A DNA stretch of 64,000 nucleotides from Lysobacter sp. (GTDB lineage: Bacteria; Pseudomonadota; Gammaproteobacteria; Xanthomonadales; Xanthomonadaceae): positions 372,001-436,000 of the forward strand of contig WYBC01000038.1 of the NCBI GenBank assembly GCA_011526085.1, written 5' to 3'. The notes beneath the pieces were generated by a model, which ran no database searches, was not told the DNA's origin, and saw only the letters and a list, made by a program, of their open reading frames with translations. The stretch's first letter is position 1. Each line of letters opens with the position of its first letter. Position numbers and translations under genes: made by a program. Of the stretch, positions 52,901 to 62,044 are shown one piece after another.

Positions 52901-53887
52901 ATGAAACTGGGTTCTCTCAAGGAAGGCGGCCGCGACGGCACGCTGATCGTGGTGTCCCGCGACCTGACCCGCGCCGTGCGCGCGGACGGCATCGCCTCGA
53001 CCCTGCAGCGCGCGCTGGAAGACTGGTCGAACACCGCGCCGCGCCTCAACGCGCTCTCGGACGCGTTGAACGCCGGCGAAGCCGACGGCGCCTTCGCGCT
53101 CGACATGCAGGCGCTGGCGTCGCCGCTGCCACGGGCCTACGAATTCGTCGACGGCAGCGCCTACCTCCCGCATGTCGAGCGCGTCCGTCGCGCACGCGGC
53201 GCCGAGGTGCCCGAGAGCTTCTACGTGGATCCGCTGATGTACCAGGCGGTCAGCGCCGGTTTCTACGGCCCCCGCGACCCGGTGCGGGTGCCGAGCGAGG
53301 ATTACGGCATCGATCTGGAGGCCGAAGTCGTGATCGTGACCGACGACGTGCCGATGGCCGCGAGCCCCGAGCAGGCCGCCGGCCACATCCAGCTGATCGG
53401 TCTGGTCAACGACGTCTCGCTGCGCAATCTGATCCCGAACGAACTCGCCAAGGGCTTCGGCTTCCTGCAGTCCAAGCCGCGCTCGGCGCTGTCGCCGGTG
53501 TTCGTCACGCCGGACGAACTGGGCGATGCCTGGCGCGACAACAAGGTGCATCTGCCGCTGGTCACGCACATCAACGGTGCCTGGTTCGGCGCGCCGGAAG
53601 CCGGCGTCGACATGCAGTTCGATTTCGCGCAACTGGTGGCGCATGCGGCCAGGACCCGGCCGCTGTCGGCCGGCACGATCGTCGGGTCCGGCACGGTGGC
53701 GAACCAGGACACCTCGCTCGGCGCCTCCTGTTTCGCCGAGAAGCGCACGGTCGAAACCCTGGAAACCGGCAAGCCGATCACGCCGTTCATGCGCTACGGC
53801 GATGTGGTCCGGATCGAAATGCGCAGCCGCGACGGCGCCGATATCTTCGGCGCGATCGAACAGCGGATCGATCGCCCGCCGGGCTGA
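52901..53887 (+). CDS. Fumarylacetoacetate hydrolase family protein
   Basis: 328 residues. The N-terminal domain (MKLGSLKEGGRDGTLIVVSRD) and the catalytic FAH domain are both present: YGIDLEAEVVIVTDDV with Glu metal ligands, GLVNDVSLRNLIPNELAKGFGFLQSKPRS, and SAGTIVGSGTV. This is the two-domain FAH type that cleaves fumarylacetoacetate in the homogentisate branch of tyrosine breakdown. The start has GAGG upstream. maiA follows two genes on. Confidence 0.92.
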   Translation: MKLGSLKEGGRDGTLIVVSRDLTRAVRADGIASTLQRALEDWSNTAPRLNALSDALNAGEADGAFALDMQALASPLPRAYEFVDGSAYLPHVERVRRARGAEVPESFYVDPLMYQAVSAGFYGPRDPVRVPSEDYGIDLEAEVVIVTDDVPMAASPEQAAGHIQLIGLVNDVSLRNLIPNELAKGFGFLQSKPRSALSPVFVTPDELGDAWRDNKVHLPLVTHINGAWFGAPEAGVDMQFDFAQLVAHAARTRPLSAGTIVGSGTVANQDTSLGASCFAEKRTVETLETGKPITPFMRYGDVVRIEMRSRDGADIFGAIEQRIDRPPG

Positions 53888-53949
53888 TGGCGGTTGCTGG
53901 CGCCATGGCGGCGCGTCATGCTCGATCCCGCCGGACAGGAGACGAGGCC

Positions 53950-54561
53950 ATGACGACGATGCGGACCCGATACGGTGCGGCGGCGGTGTCGATACTCGCC
54001 TGGACGGCGTTGATCCTCCAGGCGTGGCTGCTGCTGCGCACGACGCTCGACGCGGGCGGCAGCGTCGGCGGTGCCTTTGTTGTGTTCTTCGGCTACTTCA
54101 CCATTCTCAGCAATCTGTTCGTCGCGTTGACGGCCGGTGCGGATGCCTTCCGCCCCGGATCGCGGCTGTCTTCGCCTTCGTTCCGCGGCTGCGCGACCAC
54201 CGCCATTGTGCTGGTCGGCCTGGGTTATCACCTGCTGCTGCGCGAAATCTGGGACCCGCAGGGCTGGCAATGGCTGGCCGACAATCTGCTGCATTACGCG
54301 GTGCCCCTCGCGGCCCTCTCGTACTGGCTGCTCTCCCCGCCGATGCGGGCGGCGCTGCCGGCATCGGCGCCACTGTGGTGGGCGGCGTATCCGGTGGCGT
54401 ACCTGGTCTACGTCCTGATCCGCGGCGAACTCCTGGACAGCTACCCGTATCCCTTCATCGACGTGTCCGAATTGGGCTATCCGCGGGTGCTCCTCAACGC
54501 GGCCGGGCTGTCGCTGGCGTTCGTGGTCATGGGGGCGTTGCTGCGCCTGCGCGCGCGCTGA
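53950..54561 (+). CDS. Pr6Pr family membrane protein
   Basis: 203 residues with about six transmembrane helices. The motif FGYFTILSNLFVALTAG near residue 45 and YPYPFIDVSELGYPRVLLNAAGL near the end are the marks of the Pr6Pr family. Function unknown. The start is the ATG MTTMRTRYG with AGGAG upstream. It lies between the FAH gene and maiA on the same strand, possibly only by location. Confidence 0.85.
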   Translation: MTTMRTRYGAAAVSILAWTALILQAWLLLRTTLDAGGSVGGAFVVFFGYFTILSNLFVALTAGADAFRPGSRLSSPSFRGCATTAIVLVGLGYHLLLREIWDPQGWQWLADNLLHYAVPLAALSYWLLSPPMRAALPASAPLWWAAYPVAYLVYVLIRGELLDSYPYPFIDVSELGYPRVLLNAAGLSLAFVVMGALLRLRAR

Positions 54562-54641
54562 TCGCCCGGCGGCTTCCCGGCAACGGATCGCGGCGCTATC
54601 GTGCTCCTGCCGCGACGCGCGGCGGGCACCGGGAGGGCGGC

Positions 54642-55301
54642 ATGAACGAACACCTCAAGCTCTACGGCTACTGGCGCTCCAGCGCGGCCTACCGGGTGCG
54701 GATCGCCCTGAATCTGAAGGGTCTGGACTACGAACAGGTGCCCGTGCACCTGATCCGCGACGGCGGCGAGCAGCACGCGCCGGACTACGCGCTGACCCAT
54801 CCGCAGAAACTGGTGCCGGTATTGCAGCACGGCGAGCGCAAGGTGCGGCAGTCGCTGGCGATCATGGAATACCTCGAAGAACTCTGGCCCGACCCGCCGC
54901 TGTTGCCGCTCGCGGCCCGCGACCGTGCGCGGGTGCGCGCCCTGGCGCTGCTGATCGCCTGCGACATCCATCCGTTGAACAACCTGCGCGTGCTGCAGTA
55001 CCTGGAACGCGAATGGAACGCGCCGCAGCCGGAGCGCGACGAATGGGTGCGGCACTGGATCGCCGAGGGCTTCCGGGCCTTCGAGGCGATGCTGGTCGAG
55101 GATCTGTCGCGGGGCGCGTTCTGCGAAGGCGAGAGTCCGGGCATCGCCGACGGCTGCCTGATTCCGCAGGTCTACAACGCGCGCCGGTTCGGCGTCGATC
55201 TCGAACCCTTCCCGACGATCCGGCGGATCGAGGCCGAATGCCTCGCGCTGCCCGCCTTCGACGCCGCGCGCCCCGAGCGTCAGCCGGACGCGCCCGGCTA
55301 G
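54642..55301 (+). CDS. maiA: Maleylacetoacetate isomerase (zeta-class GST)
   Basis: 219 residues. GST fold with the zeta-class N-terminal motif modified to SSAAYRVRIALNLKGL (the Cys of SSCSxR is Ala, as in many bacterial MaiA), NPQKLVPVLQ-like NHPQKLVPVLQ, and QSLAIMEYLEE. The C-terminal LLIACDIHPLNNLRVLQYL is the zeta-class helix. Isomerises maleylacetoacetate to fumarylacetoacetate with glutathione, feeding the FAH encoded upstream. GGGAGG precedes the ATG. Confidence 0.93.
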   Translation: MNEHLKLYGYWRSSAAYRVRIALNLKGLDYEQVPVHLIRDGGEQHAPDYALTHPQKLVPVLQHGERKVRQSLAIMEYLEELWPDPPLLPLAARDRARVRALALLIACDIHPLNNLRVLQYLEREWNAPQPERDEWVRHWIAEGFRAFEAMLVEDLSRGAFCEGESPGIADGCLIPQVYNARRFGVDLEPFPTIRRIEAECLALPAFDAARPERQPDAPG

Positions 55302-55330
55302 ACGCGCGCCGCGCGGGTTCCGCAACAAAA

Positions 55331-55352
55331 CGCCCCGGTCGATGCCGGGGCG
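55331..55352. terminator. Hairpin between maiA and pilU
   Basis: CGCCCCGG / CCGGGGCG with a 6-nt loop. It lies between convergent genes and can serve both; preceded by AAAA on the plus strand, which is a T-run for the minus strand. Confidence 0.75.
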
Positions 55353-55378
55353 CTTCATCGCTGCGACCGACGCGACGG

Positions 55379-56509
55379 TCAGTGCGAGAAGGACGAACTG
55401 CCGTCGCCGCCCTCGAACGCCACCGCATAGGGGTCGTGCTCGCTGCTGCCGCCCTCGGAGAGGCGGAACTTCAGCGCCAGGCCGTCGCGGGAGTCCGCGG
55501 CGCGCAGCGCCTGCTCCATGTCGATCTTGCCTTCCTTGCACAGGCGGAACAGGCACTGGTCGAACGATTCCATGCCTTCTTCCAGGGTCTCTTCCATCGC
55601 CGCCTTGATCTCGTGCACCTGGCCGCGGCGCAGCAGGTCGCGGATCATCGGCGTGTTGATCAGCACTTCCACCGCCGGAATGCGGCGGCCGTCGGTACCG
55701 ACCACGAGCCGCTGGCTGATCACCGCCTTGAGGTTCAGGGCGAGGTTCATCAGCACGTTCTTGTGCGCGCTTTCCGGGAAGAAGTTGAGGATGCGCTCGA
55801 TGGTCTGGTCGGCGTTGTTCGAGTGCAGCGTGGCCAGGCACAGATGGCCGGTTTCGGCGAAGGCGATGGCGGCCTCCATCGTGGTGGCATCCAGGATTTC
55901 GCCGATCAGGATCACGTCCGGCGCTTCGCGCATCGCGTTCTTCAGCGCGTTGTGGAAGGCGTGGGTGTCCAGGCCGACCTCGCGCTGGTTCACGATCGAC
56001 TTCTTGTGCTTGTGCAGGTACTCGATCGGATCTTCGATGGTCAGGATGTGGCCGGCCGCGGTGGTGTTGCGGAAGTCGATCATCGACGCCAGCGTGGTCG
56101 ACTTGCCCGACCCGGTGGAGCCCACGATCAGCACCAGCCCGCGCGGGGCCATGATCACGTTCTTCAGCACCTGCGGCAGTTGCAGTTCCTCGATGCTGGG
56201 GATCACGCTGCGGATGGCGCGGATCACCATGCCGACCTCGCCGCGCTGCTTGAACACGTTCACGCGGAAGCGGCCGGCGTCGGCCAGCGACAGCGCCATG
56301 TTCAGCTCCAGATCGCGTTCGAACTCCGGCACCTGGCCTTCGTCCATCAGCGAATAGGCGATCTTCTTGACCATGCCCGGGGGCAGGCCCGTATTGCCGA
56401 GCGGATACAGCTTGCCTTCGACCTTGATATGCACCGGCGCCCCGGTGGTCAGGAACATGTCGGAGGCGTTTTTATCCGTCATCAGCTTCAGGAAATAGCC
56501 GATGTCCAT
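55379..56509 (-). CDS. pilU: Type IV pilus retraction ATPase PilU
   Basis: 376 residues, PilU-sized. The ATPase core has Walker A GSTGSGKST near residue 125, the Asp box and Walker B LTIEDPIEY and DVILIGEILDATTM, and a C-terminal helix-rich domain with the acidic PilU-type tail (SEGGSSEHDPYAVAFEGG). PilU aids PilT in pilus retraction in the cytoplasm. pilT is not in the window, and the upstream gene is divergent, so it is not in a pilT-pilU operon here. Start at ATG MDIGYFLKLM. Confidence 0.95.
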   Translation of the reverse strand: MDIGYFLKLMTDKNASDMFLTTGAPVHIKVEGKLYPLGNTGLPPGMVKKIAYSLMDEGQVPEFERDLELNMALSLADAGRFRVNVFKQRGEVGMVIRAIRSVIPSIEELQLPQVLKNVIMAPRGLVLIVGSTGSGKSTTLASMIDFRNTTAAGHILTIEDPIEYLHKHKKSIVNQREVGLDTHAFHNALKNAMREAPDVILIGEILDATTMEAAIAFAETGHLCLATLHSNNADQTIERILNFFPESAHKNVLMNLALNLKAVISQRLVVGTDGRRIPAVEVLINTPMIRDLLRRGQVHEIKAAMEETLEEGMESFDQCLFRLCKEGKIDMEQALRAADSRDGLALKFRLSEGGSSEHDPYAVAFEGGDGSSSFSH

Positions 56510-56632
56510 CGATGAACCTCCCCGAGAGGCGATAGGGCCGCGGCGTTGCAACCGCCGCGAAGGGTGATGACAATGGCTGCGCGCGGATCGATCGATACTC
56601 CCGCCATCGATTCAATCACCGACACGCTCCCC

Positions 56633-57055
56633 ATGCCCCCAAGCTTCGCACAAATGCCGCGCGTCCCGCAGCACCCGCGCCGATGGTCTGCCGGCGCAGT
56701 GCGCCTGTTGCTTGTGATCGCGCTCACGTTTCCCTTGTTCGCCGCCGCCCGCCCGCCGCCGCCGACCCACGAGCTCGACGCGGCCCAGGCCGCCATCCTG
56801 CGGGCGGAGAGCGCCGATGCCGACCAGTACGCGCCCGACGCCCTGCTGCGCGCGAAGAATGCGTTGAGCCAGGCCCAGGCCGCAGTGGCGGCGCGCAAGA
56901 CCGCCGATGCCCTCGGCCTGGCCCAGCTCTCCGCCGCCGAGGCCGACTACGCGCATGCCCGCAGCCGCGAGGCCATGCAGCGCAGCCAGTTGTCGAAGCG
57001 GCGCGCGGAGATCAACGATCTGCGCAAGCGCCTCGGCATGGAGGCCGCGCCATGA
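56633..57055 (+). CDS. Exported DUF4398-like coiled-coil protein
   Basis: About 140 residues from the ATG MPPSFAQMPR; ATGs at 56573 (better ribosome site) and 56654 are alternatives. A hydrophobic signal (LLLVIALTFPLFAAA) precedes a short all-helical region (HELDAAQAAILRAESADADQYAPDALLRAKNALSQAQAAV), the DUF4398 pattern of small outer-membrane-associated helical proteins. Its stop overlaps the start of the next exported coiled-coil gene (ATGA), so the two are a unit. Confidence 0.78.
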   Translation: MPPSFAQMPRVPQHPRRWSAGAVRLLLVIALTFPLFAAARPPPPTHELDAAQAAILRAESADADQYAPDALLRAKNALSQAQAAVAARKTADALGLAQLSAAEADYAHARSREAMQRSQLSKRRAEINDLRKRLGMEAAP

Positions 57056-57705
57056 CGCGCCGGCCTTTTCCGCTGCTCGCCCTCGCGCTGTCGCTGGCCA
57101 TGCCGCTGGTCGCCGCGCAGGCCGCGGAACCCGATCCCGATGCCACCCGCTTCGCCCAGCGCCTGCAGGCCATCGACACCGATCCGGAGCGCAACGCCTT
57201 CGCCGCCTACGAGCGGCTGCAGGCCCGGCAGGCGGTGCAGAACCTGCTGGCCGCCAAGCGCAAGCAGCGCCCGCTGGCCCTGCAGATCGCCCGGATCCGG
57301 GTCGAAACCGCGGAGCTGGCCGCGCGCACCGAATCCACCGGCGCCGAGCTGCGGCGGCTGGAGATCGAGCGCGGCGAACTGCTGGTGGAAGCCAGCCTGC
57401 GCGACGCCGAACGTGCCCGCGCCGAAGCGGAGCGGTTGCGGGTCGAGGCCCAGATCCAGACCGAAGAGGCCGCCCGCCTGCGCGCGGCGGTCGAAGACGA
57501 GGCCCGCAATCGCCAGGAGGCCGAGGGCCTGCTCGACACCATGGCCGCGGGCGAAGCCGAAAAGCTGCGCCTGGCGCGCGAGCGCGAGGCCGAACTGGCC
57601 CGCCAGGAAGCCGAATTGAGCGCCGGCGGCACCTCGGCGCCACCCAAGCCGAAACCGAAGCCCAAACCCCGGCCCAAGCCGAAGCCCAAACCGGCCGGCT
57701 CCTGA
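57052..57705 (+). CDS. Exported coiled-coil protein with KPKP tail
   Basis: 217 residues with a signal peptide (PLLALALSLAMPLVAAQA). The centre (about 60-185) is a long alpha-helical coiled coil rich in Glu, Arg and Ala, and the last 25 residues are PKPKPKPKPRPKPKPKPAGS. The basic Pro/Lys tail suggests cell-wall or outer-membrane spanning. It overlaps the preceding DUF4398-like gene by 4 bp. Similar pairs precede OmpA-like proteins in other genomes, but no OmpA domain is here. No exact family assigned. Confidence 0.75.
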   Translation: MTRRPFPLLALALSLAMPLVAAQAAEPDPDATRFAQRLQAIDTDPERNAFAAYERLQARQAVQNLLAAKRKQRPLALQIARIRVETAELAARTESTGAELRRLEIERGELLVEASLRDAERARAEAERLRVEAQIQTEEAARLRAAVEDEARNRQEAEGLLDTMAAGEAEKLRLAREREAELARQEAELSAGGTSAPPKPKPKPKPRPKPKPKPAGS

Positions 57706-58171
57706 TCGCTTTCTTCAAGTCTTTGAAAATATTGGATTTGATTCGCGATAGCGAAGGGTGTTGTGCGCCGCCAGCGCCGCCCGCCGCTTTCTCGCCGGAA
57801 TCGTGACCGGACGCCTTGCCGAGCGCCGGGCGGAGGAGTAGGGTCGAACTTCCGGAGGGCCCGTTCGCCGTCCGGAGGATGAGCCGAACCGATGACGCTG
57901 TCGCACGATTCCGTCCAGGAGAACGCCGCCGCAAGCGAAGCGCTTGCGGGCGCCCGGGTCTGGGGCGTCCGCAGCACGTTGGTTCCGCAGTCCGATTCCG
58001 CAACGCCCCGCGCCGCGTCAGGCCGGGGCGTTTTCGTTTGTTCACGCAACGCTCCGCGACCTCCGGGTCGCATCCCCACGTCGCATTCCCGTGGCATGCC
58101 ACATCCCTGCGTCTCAACCCGAGGCCCGGCCGCCCCGGTCGGGCCGATCATCGTGCTGTGAGGAGGAATCC
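57706..58171 (+). other. 466-bp gap with hairpin and terminator; possible small RNA
   Basis: No coding frame is convincing. A perfect 8-bp stem with a 3-nt loop is at 57930-57948 and a Rho-independent-like terminator at 58002-58035. Either a small RNA or the leader of an uncharacterised transcript could end there. Confidence 0.4.
58002..58035 (+). terminator. Terminator-like hairpin upstream of the ydcH-like gene
   Basis: AACGCCCCG pairs with CGGGGCGTT around a 13-nt loop, then TTTTCGTTTG. No gene ends directly before it on the plus strand, so it may terminate a non-coding RNA or read-through from 57705. Confidence 0.65.
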
Positions 58172-58390
58172 ATGTTCGAAGGGCAATCCCCGACCGAAGT
58201 CGAAGCGCTGTTGAAGGCGAATACCGAATTCCGTCAGCTGTATCACCGCCACAAGGAACTGGACAAGCAAGTCCTCGATGCCGAACTCGGCGTCCTGCCG
58301 GTGGACGACACCCGCCTGACCCAGATGAAGCGCGAAAAGCTGGCGGCGAAGGATCGCCTCACCCGGATGTACGACGAACTGCACCACTGA
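58172..58390 (+). CDS. YdcH family protein (DUF465)
   Basis: 72 residues, behind GAGGAGG. Sequence MFEGQSPTEVEALLKANTEFRQLYHRHKELDKQVLDAELG...MKREKLAAKDRLTRMYDELHH is the whole DUF465 helical hairpin. Function unknown. It stands alone before the CBS gene. Confidence 0.93.
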   Translation: MFEGQSPTEVEALLKANTEFRQLYHRHKELDKQVLDAELGVLPVDDTRLTQMKREKLAAKDRLTRMYDELHH

Positions 58391-58562
58391 CCGTTCCGGT
58401 CCCATCGTTCCGAATGCGTCCACGGACGGCGGCGGCGTCCTCGCCGGCCCGCCGCCGTCCACGAGGCGCGCTTAGATGCCGGCACACCGGTGCAGGGCGT
58501 ACCCGCCCGCCGCGACGGCAGTGCGATAATCCAGCCTTTCCACTCTTCGCGCTGGCGCCGGC

Positions 58563-59963
58563 ATGTCGAACTCCCCGTCGAACTCCCCCTCGGTCCACGA
58601 CTCCGTCCTCGACCTGATCGCCGATACGCCCATCGTTCGCGCCCAGCGTCTCGATGCCGGCGTGTGCCGGTTGTTCCTGAAGCTCGAAAGCCAGAACCCG
58701 GGGGGGTCGATCAAGGACCGCATCGGCCTGCGCATGATCGAGGCCGCCGAACAGCGCGGCGACATCCGGCCCGGTGCCACCCTCGTCGAAGGCACGGCTG
58801 GCAACACCGGCATCGGCCTGGCGCTGGTCGCCCAGCAAAAGGGCTACAAACTCATCCTCGTGGTCCCGGACAAGATGAGCCGCGAGAAGATCTTCAATCT
58901 CAAGGCCATGGGCGCCGAAGTCGTGCTGACCCGGTCCGACGTGGCCAAGGGCCATCCGGACTACTACCAGGACATGGCCAAGCGCATCGCCGACGAAACG
59001 CCCGGCGCCTACTTCATCAACCAGTTCGGCAATCCCGACAATCCGGCCGCCCACGAGTTCGGCACAGGCCCGGAGATCCTCCGCCAGATGGCCGAGGTCG
59101 GCGGCGTCGACGCGATCGTCTTCGGCTGCGGCAGCTCGGGCACCATGACCGGCCTGTCGCGCTGCTTCGCCGAGCATTCTCCGCACACCGAACTGGTGCT
59201 GGCCGATCCGGTGGGCTCGATCCTCACCCAGTACATCAACGAGGGCACGCTCAGCGAGAAGTCCGGCAGCTGGATGGTGGAAGGCATCGGCGAGGATTTC
59301 CTGCCCGACATTTCCGACTTCACCCGGGTGAAGAAGGCGTACGCCATCACCGACAAGGAAAGCTTCCTCGCCGCGCGCGAACTGCTGCGCGCCGAAGGCA
59401 TTCTCGGCGGTTCCTCCAGCGGCACGCTGCTGGCGACCGCCCTGAAATATTGCCGCGAACAGACCGAGCCGAAGAACGTGCTGGTGTTCGTCTGCGATAC
59501 CGGCAACAAGTACCTGTCGAAGCAGTACAACGACTACTGGATGCTCGACAACGGCTTCATCGAGCGCGAGCAGCATGGCGATCTGCGCGACCTCATCCTG
59601 CGGCCCTACACCCGCCGCGACACCGTGGTGGTGGGCCGGAACGACCTGCTGATCACCGCGTACCAGCGCATGAAGCTGTACGAGATCTCGCAGTTGCCGG
59701 TGATGGACGGCGAACGCATCGTCGGCATCCTCGACGAGAGCGACGTGCTGCTGCACGTCTACGGCGACGAATCCCGGTTCCGCGATCCGGTCTCGACCGC
59801 CATGGTCAGCAAGCTCGACATCCTGGACGTCCGCTCCCCGGTCGAGGCCCTGCTGCCGGTCTTCGACCGCGGCCATGTGGTCATCGTGATGGACGGTGAC
59901 CGTTTCCTCGGCCTCATCACCCGCATCGACTTGCTGAACTGGCTGCGCCGGCGCGTTCAGTAA
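58563..59963 (+). CDS. Cystathionine beta-synthase
   Basis: 466 residues. The PLP-dependent core has the Lys in GGSIKDRIGL (residue ~51), EGTAGNTGIGLAL, and GCGSSGTMTG for phosphate binding. The C-terminal ~120 residues are two CBS modules (ISQLPVMDGERIVGILDESD and VIVMDGDRFLGLITRIDLL), the eukaryote-like layout that may bind SAM or adenosine. It condenses serine and homocysteine, or acts in cysteine synthesis. metB follows 72 bp later, giving a transsulfuration pair. Confidence 0.95.
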   Translation: MSNSPSNSPSVHDSVLDLIADTPIVRAQRLDAGVCRLFLKLESQNPGGSIKDRIGLRMIEAAEQRGDIRPGATLVEGTAGNTGIGLALVAQQKGYKLILVVPDKMSREKIFNLKAMGAEVVLTRSDVAKGHPDYYQDMAKRIADETPGAYFINQFGNPDNPAAHEFGTGPEILRQMAEVGGVDAIVFGCGSSGTMTGLSRCFAEHSPHTELVLADPVGSILTQYINEGTLSEKSGSWMVEGIGEDFLPDISDFTRVKKAYAITDKESFLAARELLRAEGILGGSSSGTLLATALKYCREQTEPKNVLVFVCDTGNKYLSKQYNDYWMLDNGFIEREQHGDLRDLILRPYTRRDTVVVGRNDLLITAYQRMKLYEISQLPVMDGERIVGILDESDVLLHVYGDESRFRDPVSTAMVSKLDILDVRSPVEALLPVFDRGHVVIVMDGDRFLGLITRIDLLNWLRRRVQ

Positions 59964-60035
59964 AGCCGGGTGGGCGCCGCCGGCGCGCCGGGGGCGGGTG
60001 ATAAAATCCGCGGTCTTTTCAAGGAGCCGTCCCCG

Positions 60036-61223
60036 ATGCGCCAGTCCGACCGTCCCGATCACGCAGACGCCGCCGGCGAATGGGGCCTCGGCACCCAGGC
60101 CATCCACGCCGGTCAGTTCCCGGATCCGACCACCGGGGCGGTCATGCCGCCGATCTACGCCACCTCGACCTATGCCCAGAGCAGCCCGGGCGTGCATCAG
60201 GGCTTCGAGTACTCGCGCACCCACAATCCGACCCGGTTCGCCTACGAGCGCTGCATCGCCGGCCTCGAGGGCGGCAGCCGCGGTTTCGCCTTCGCCTCGG
60301 GCCTGGCGGCCACCTCGACGATCCTGGAACTGCTGGACAGCGGCAGCCACGTCGTCTGCATGGACGATGTCTACGGCGGCACTTTCCGCCTGTTCGAGCG
60401 CGTGCGCCGGCGCAGCGCCGGCCTGGATTTCAGTTTCGTCGACCTGACCGACCCGGCCGCGTTCGAAGCCGCGATCCGGCCGGAGACCCGCATGGTCTGG
60501 GTCGAAACCCCGACCAACCCGATGCTGAAGATCGTCGACCTGCAGGCGGTGAGCGCGGTCGCGAAACGCCATGGCCTGCTGATGGTGGCCGACAACACCT
60601 TCGCCTCGCCGATCCTGCAGCGCCCGCTGGAACATGGCGCCGACATCGTCATGCACTCGGCCACCAAATACCTCAACGGCCACTCCGACATGGTCGGCGG
60701 CATGGCGGTGGTGGGCGACAACGCCGAACTCGCCGAGAAGATGGCGTTCCTGCAGAACTCGGTCGGCGCGGTGCAGGGGCCGTTCGACAGCTTCCTCGCC
60801 CTGCGCGGGCTGAAGACCCTGCATCTGCGGATGAAGGCGCACTGCGAGAACGCGCTGGCGCTGGCCGAATGGCTGCGGACCCATCCGGCGATCGAGCAGG
60901 TGATCTACCCCGGTCTCGGGGACCATCCGCAGCACGCGCTCGCCGCGCGCCAGATGGACGGCTTCGGCGGCATCGTGTCGATCCGGGTGAAAGGCGGCTA
61001 CGAAGGCGCGAAGCGCTTCTGCGAGCGGACCCGCCTGTTCACCCTCGCCGAATCGCTGGGCGGCGTCGAAAGCCTGGTCAATCATCCGGCGGTGATGACC
61101 CACGCCTCGGTGCCGGTGGAGCGCCGTGCCGCGCTCGGCATCCACGACGATCTGGTGCGCCTCAGCGTGGGCGTGGAGACGCTGGAGGATCTGCGGCGGG
61201 ATCTGGAAACGGCCCTGGCATGA
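60036..61223 (+). CDS. metB: Cystathionine gamma-synthase/lyase
   Basis: 395 residues of the Cys/Met metabolism PLP family. The PLP lysine is in HSATKYLNGHSDMVGG (residue ~210); YSRTHNPTRFAYERCIAGLEGG, VETPTNPMLKIVD, and GVESLVNHPAVMTHASVP are the family marks. The sequence alone does not fully separate gamma-synthase (MetB) from gamma-lyase; with a CBS next to it, a lyase role (reverse transsulfuration) is as likely. An AAGGAG precedes the ATG. Its stop overlaps the start of the O-antigen exporter permease (ATGA). Confidence 0.92.
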   Translation: MRQSDRPDHADAAGEWGLGTQAIHAGQFPDPTTGAVMPPIYATSTYAQSSPGVHQGFEYSRTHNPTRFAYERCIAGLEGGSRGFAFASGLAATSTILELLDSGSHVVCMDDVYGGTFRLFERVRRRSAGLDFSFVDLTDPAAFEAAIRPETRMVWVETPTNPMLKIVDLQAVSAVAKRHGLLMVADNTFASPILQRPLEHGADIVMHSATKYLNGHSDMVGGMAVVGDNAELAEKMAFLQNSVGAVQGPFDSFLALRGLKTLHLRMKAHCENALALAEWLRTHPAIEQVIYPGLGDHPQHALAARQMDGFGGIVSIRVKGGYEGAKRFCERTRLFTLAESLGGVESLVNHPAVMTHASVPVERRAALGIHDDLVRLSVGVETLEDLRRDLETALA

Positions 61224-62044
61224 CGCGAGGACGTCTGCTGGGCTGGTTCAGGGCACCGTTCGCGGCCCTGCTGGATCACCGTTCCCTGACTTGGGAACTG
61301 ACCAAGCGCGATGTGTTGGGCCGCTACCGCGGAGCCAGCTTCGGATTGCTGTGGTCGCTGATCAGCCCGTTCCTGATGCTGATGATCTACACCTTCGCCT
61401 TCGGCACGGTGATGGGCAGCAAATGGCCCGCCGTGCAGCAGGGGTCGGCGAGCTTCTCGATCATCCTGTTTTCCGGGCTGATCGTGCACGGCTTCTTTTC
61501 CGAATGCCTGACCAAGGCGCCTCAACTGATCGTCGGAACCCCCAACTTCGTCAAACGGGTGGTGTTCCCGCTGGAGATCCTGCCGTGGCCGCTGCTGCTG
61601 TCCGCCGGCTTCCACACGCTCGCGAATCTGCTGGTGTTCGCGCTGCTGCAGTGGGCGATGGACGGGTCCGTTCCGGCGACCGTGGTGCTGTTCCCGCTGG
61701 TGCTGCTGCCGCTGTTTGCGGCCTGCCTCGCGCTGGTCTGGCTGCTGTCCGCGCTGGGCGTGTATCTGCGCGACATCTCGCAGGTCACGCCGATGCTGTC
61801 GCTGGCGATGCTGTTCCTTTCCACGGCGATGCTGCCCGCGTCCGCGGTGCCGGAAGAGTATCGCGCGCTGTTCGAGCTCAACCCGCTGTCGTTCATCATG
61901 GACCAGGCGCGTGCGGTGATGGTATGGGGCGAATGGCCCGACTGGCGCGGGCTCGCGATCTACCTCGGCGTCTCGCTGCTGCTGTGCGTGGGCGCGCGCG
62001 GCGTGTTCTCCCGACTCCGCCGGGGGTTCGCCGATGTCCTCTGA
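61220..62044 (+). CDS. wzm: O-antigen/polysaccharide ABC exporter permease (Wzm-like)
   Basis: About 274 residues with six transmembrane segments, an ABC-2 type permease. RDVLGRYRGASFGLLWSLISPFLMLMIYTFAFGTVMG near the N-terminus and FVKRVVFPLEILPWPLLLSAGFHTLANLLVFALLQW in the middle are the marks of Wzm/TagG permeases. The start overlaps the metB stop by 4 bp. Paired with the Wzt-type ATPase that follows (11-bp overlap); exports O-antigen made on the cytoplasmic face. Confidence 0.92.
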   Translation: MTRGRLLGWFRAPFAALLDHRSLTWELTKRDVLGRYRGASFGLLWSLISPFLMLMIYTFAFGTVMGSKWPAVQQGSASFSIILFSGLIVHGFFSECLTKAPQLIVGTPNFVKRVVFPLEILPWPLLLSAGFHTLANLLVFALLQWAMDGSVPATVVLFPLVLLPLFAACLALVWLLSALGVYLRDISQVTPMLSLAMLFLSTAMLPASAVPEEYRALFELNPLSFIMDQARAVMVWGEWPDWRGLAIYLGVSLLLCVGARGVFSRLRRGFADVL

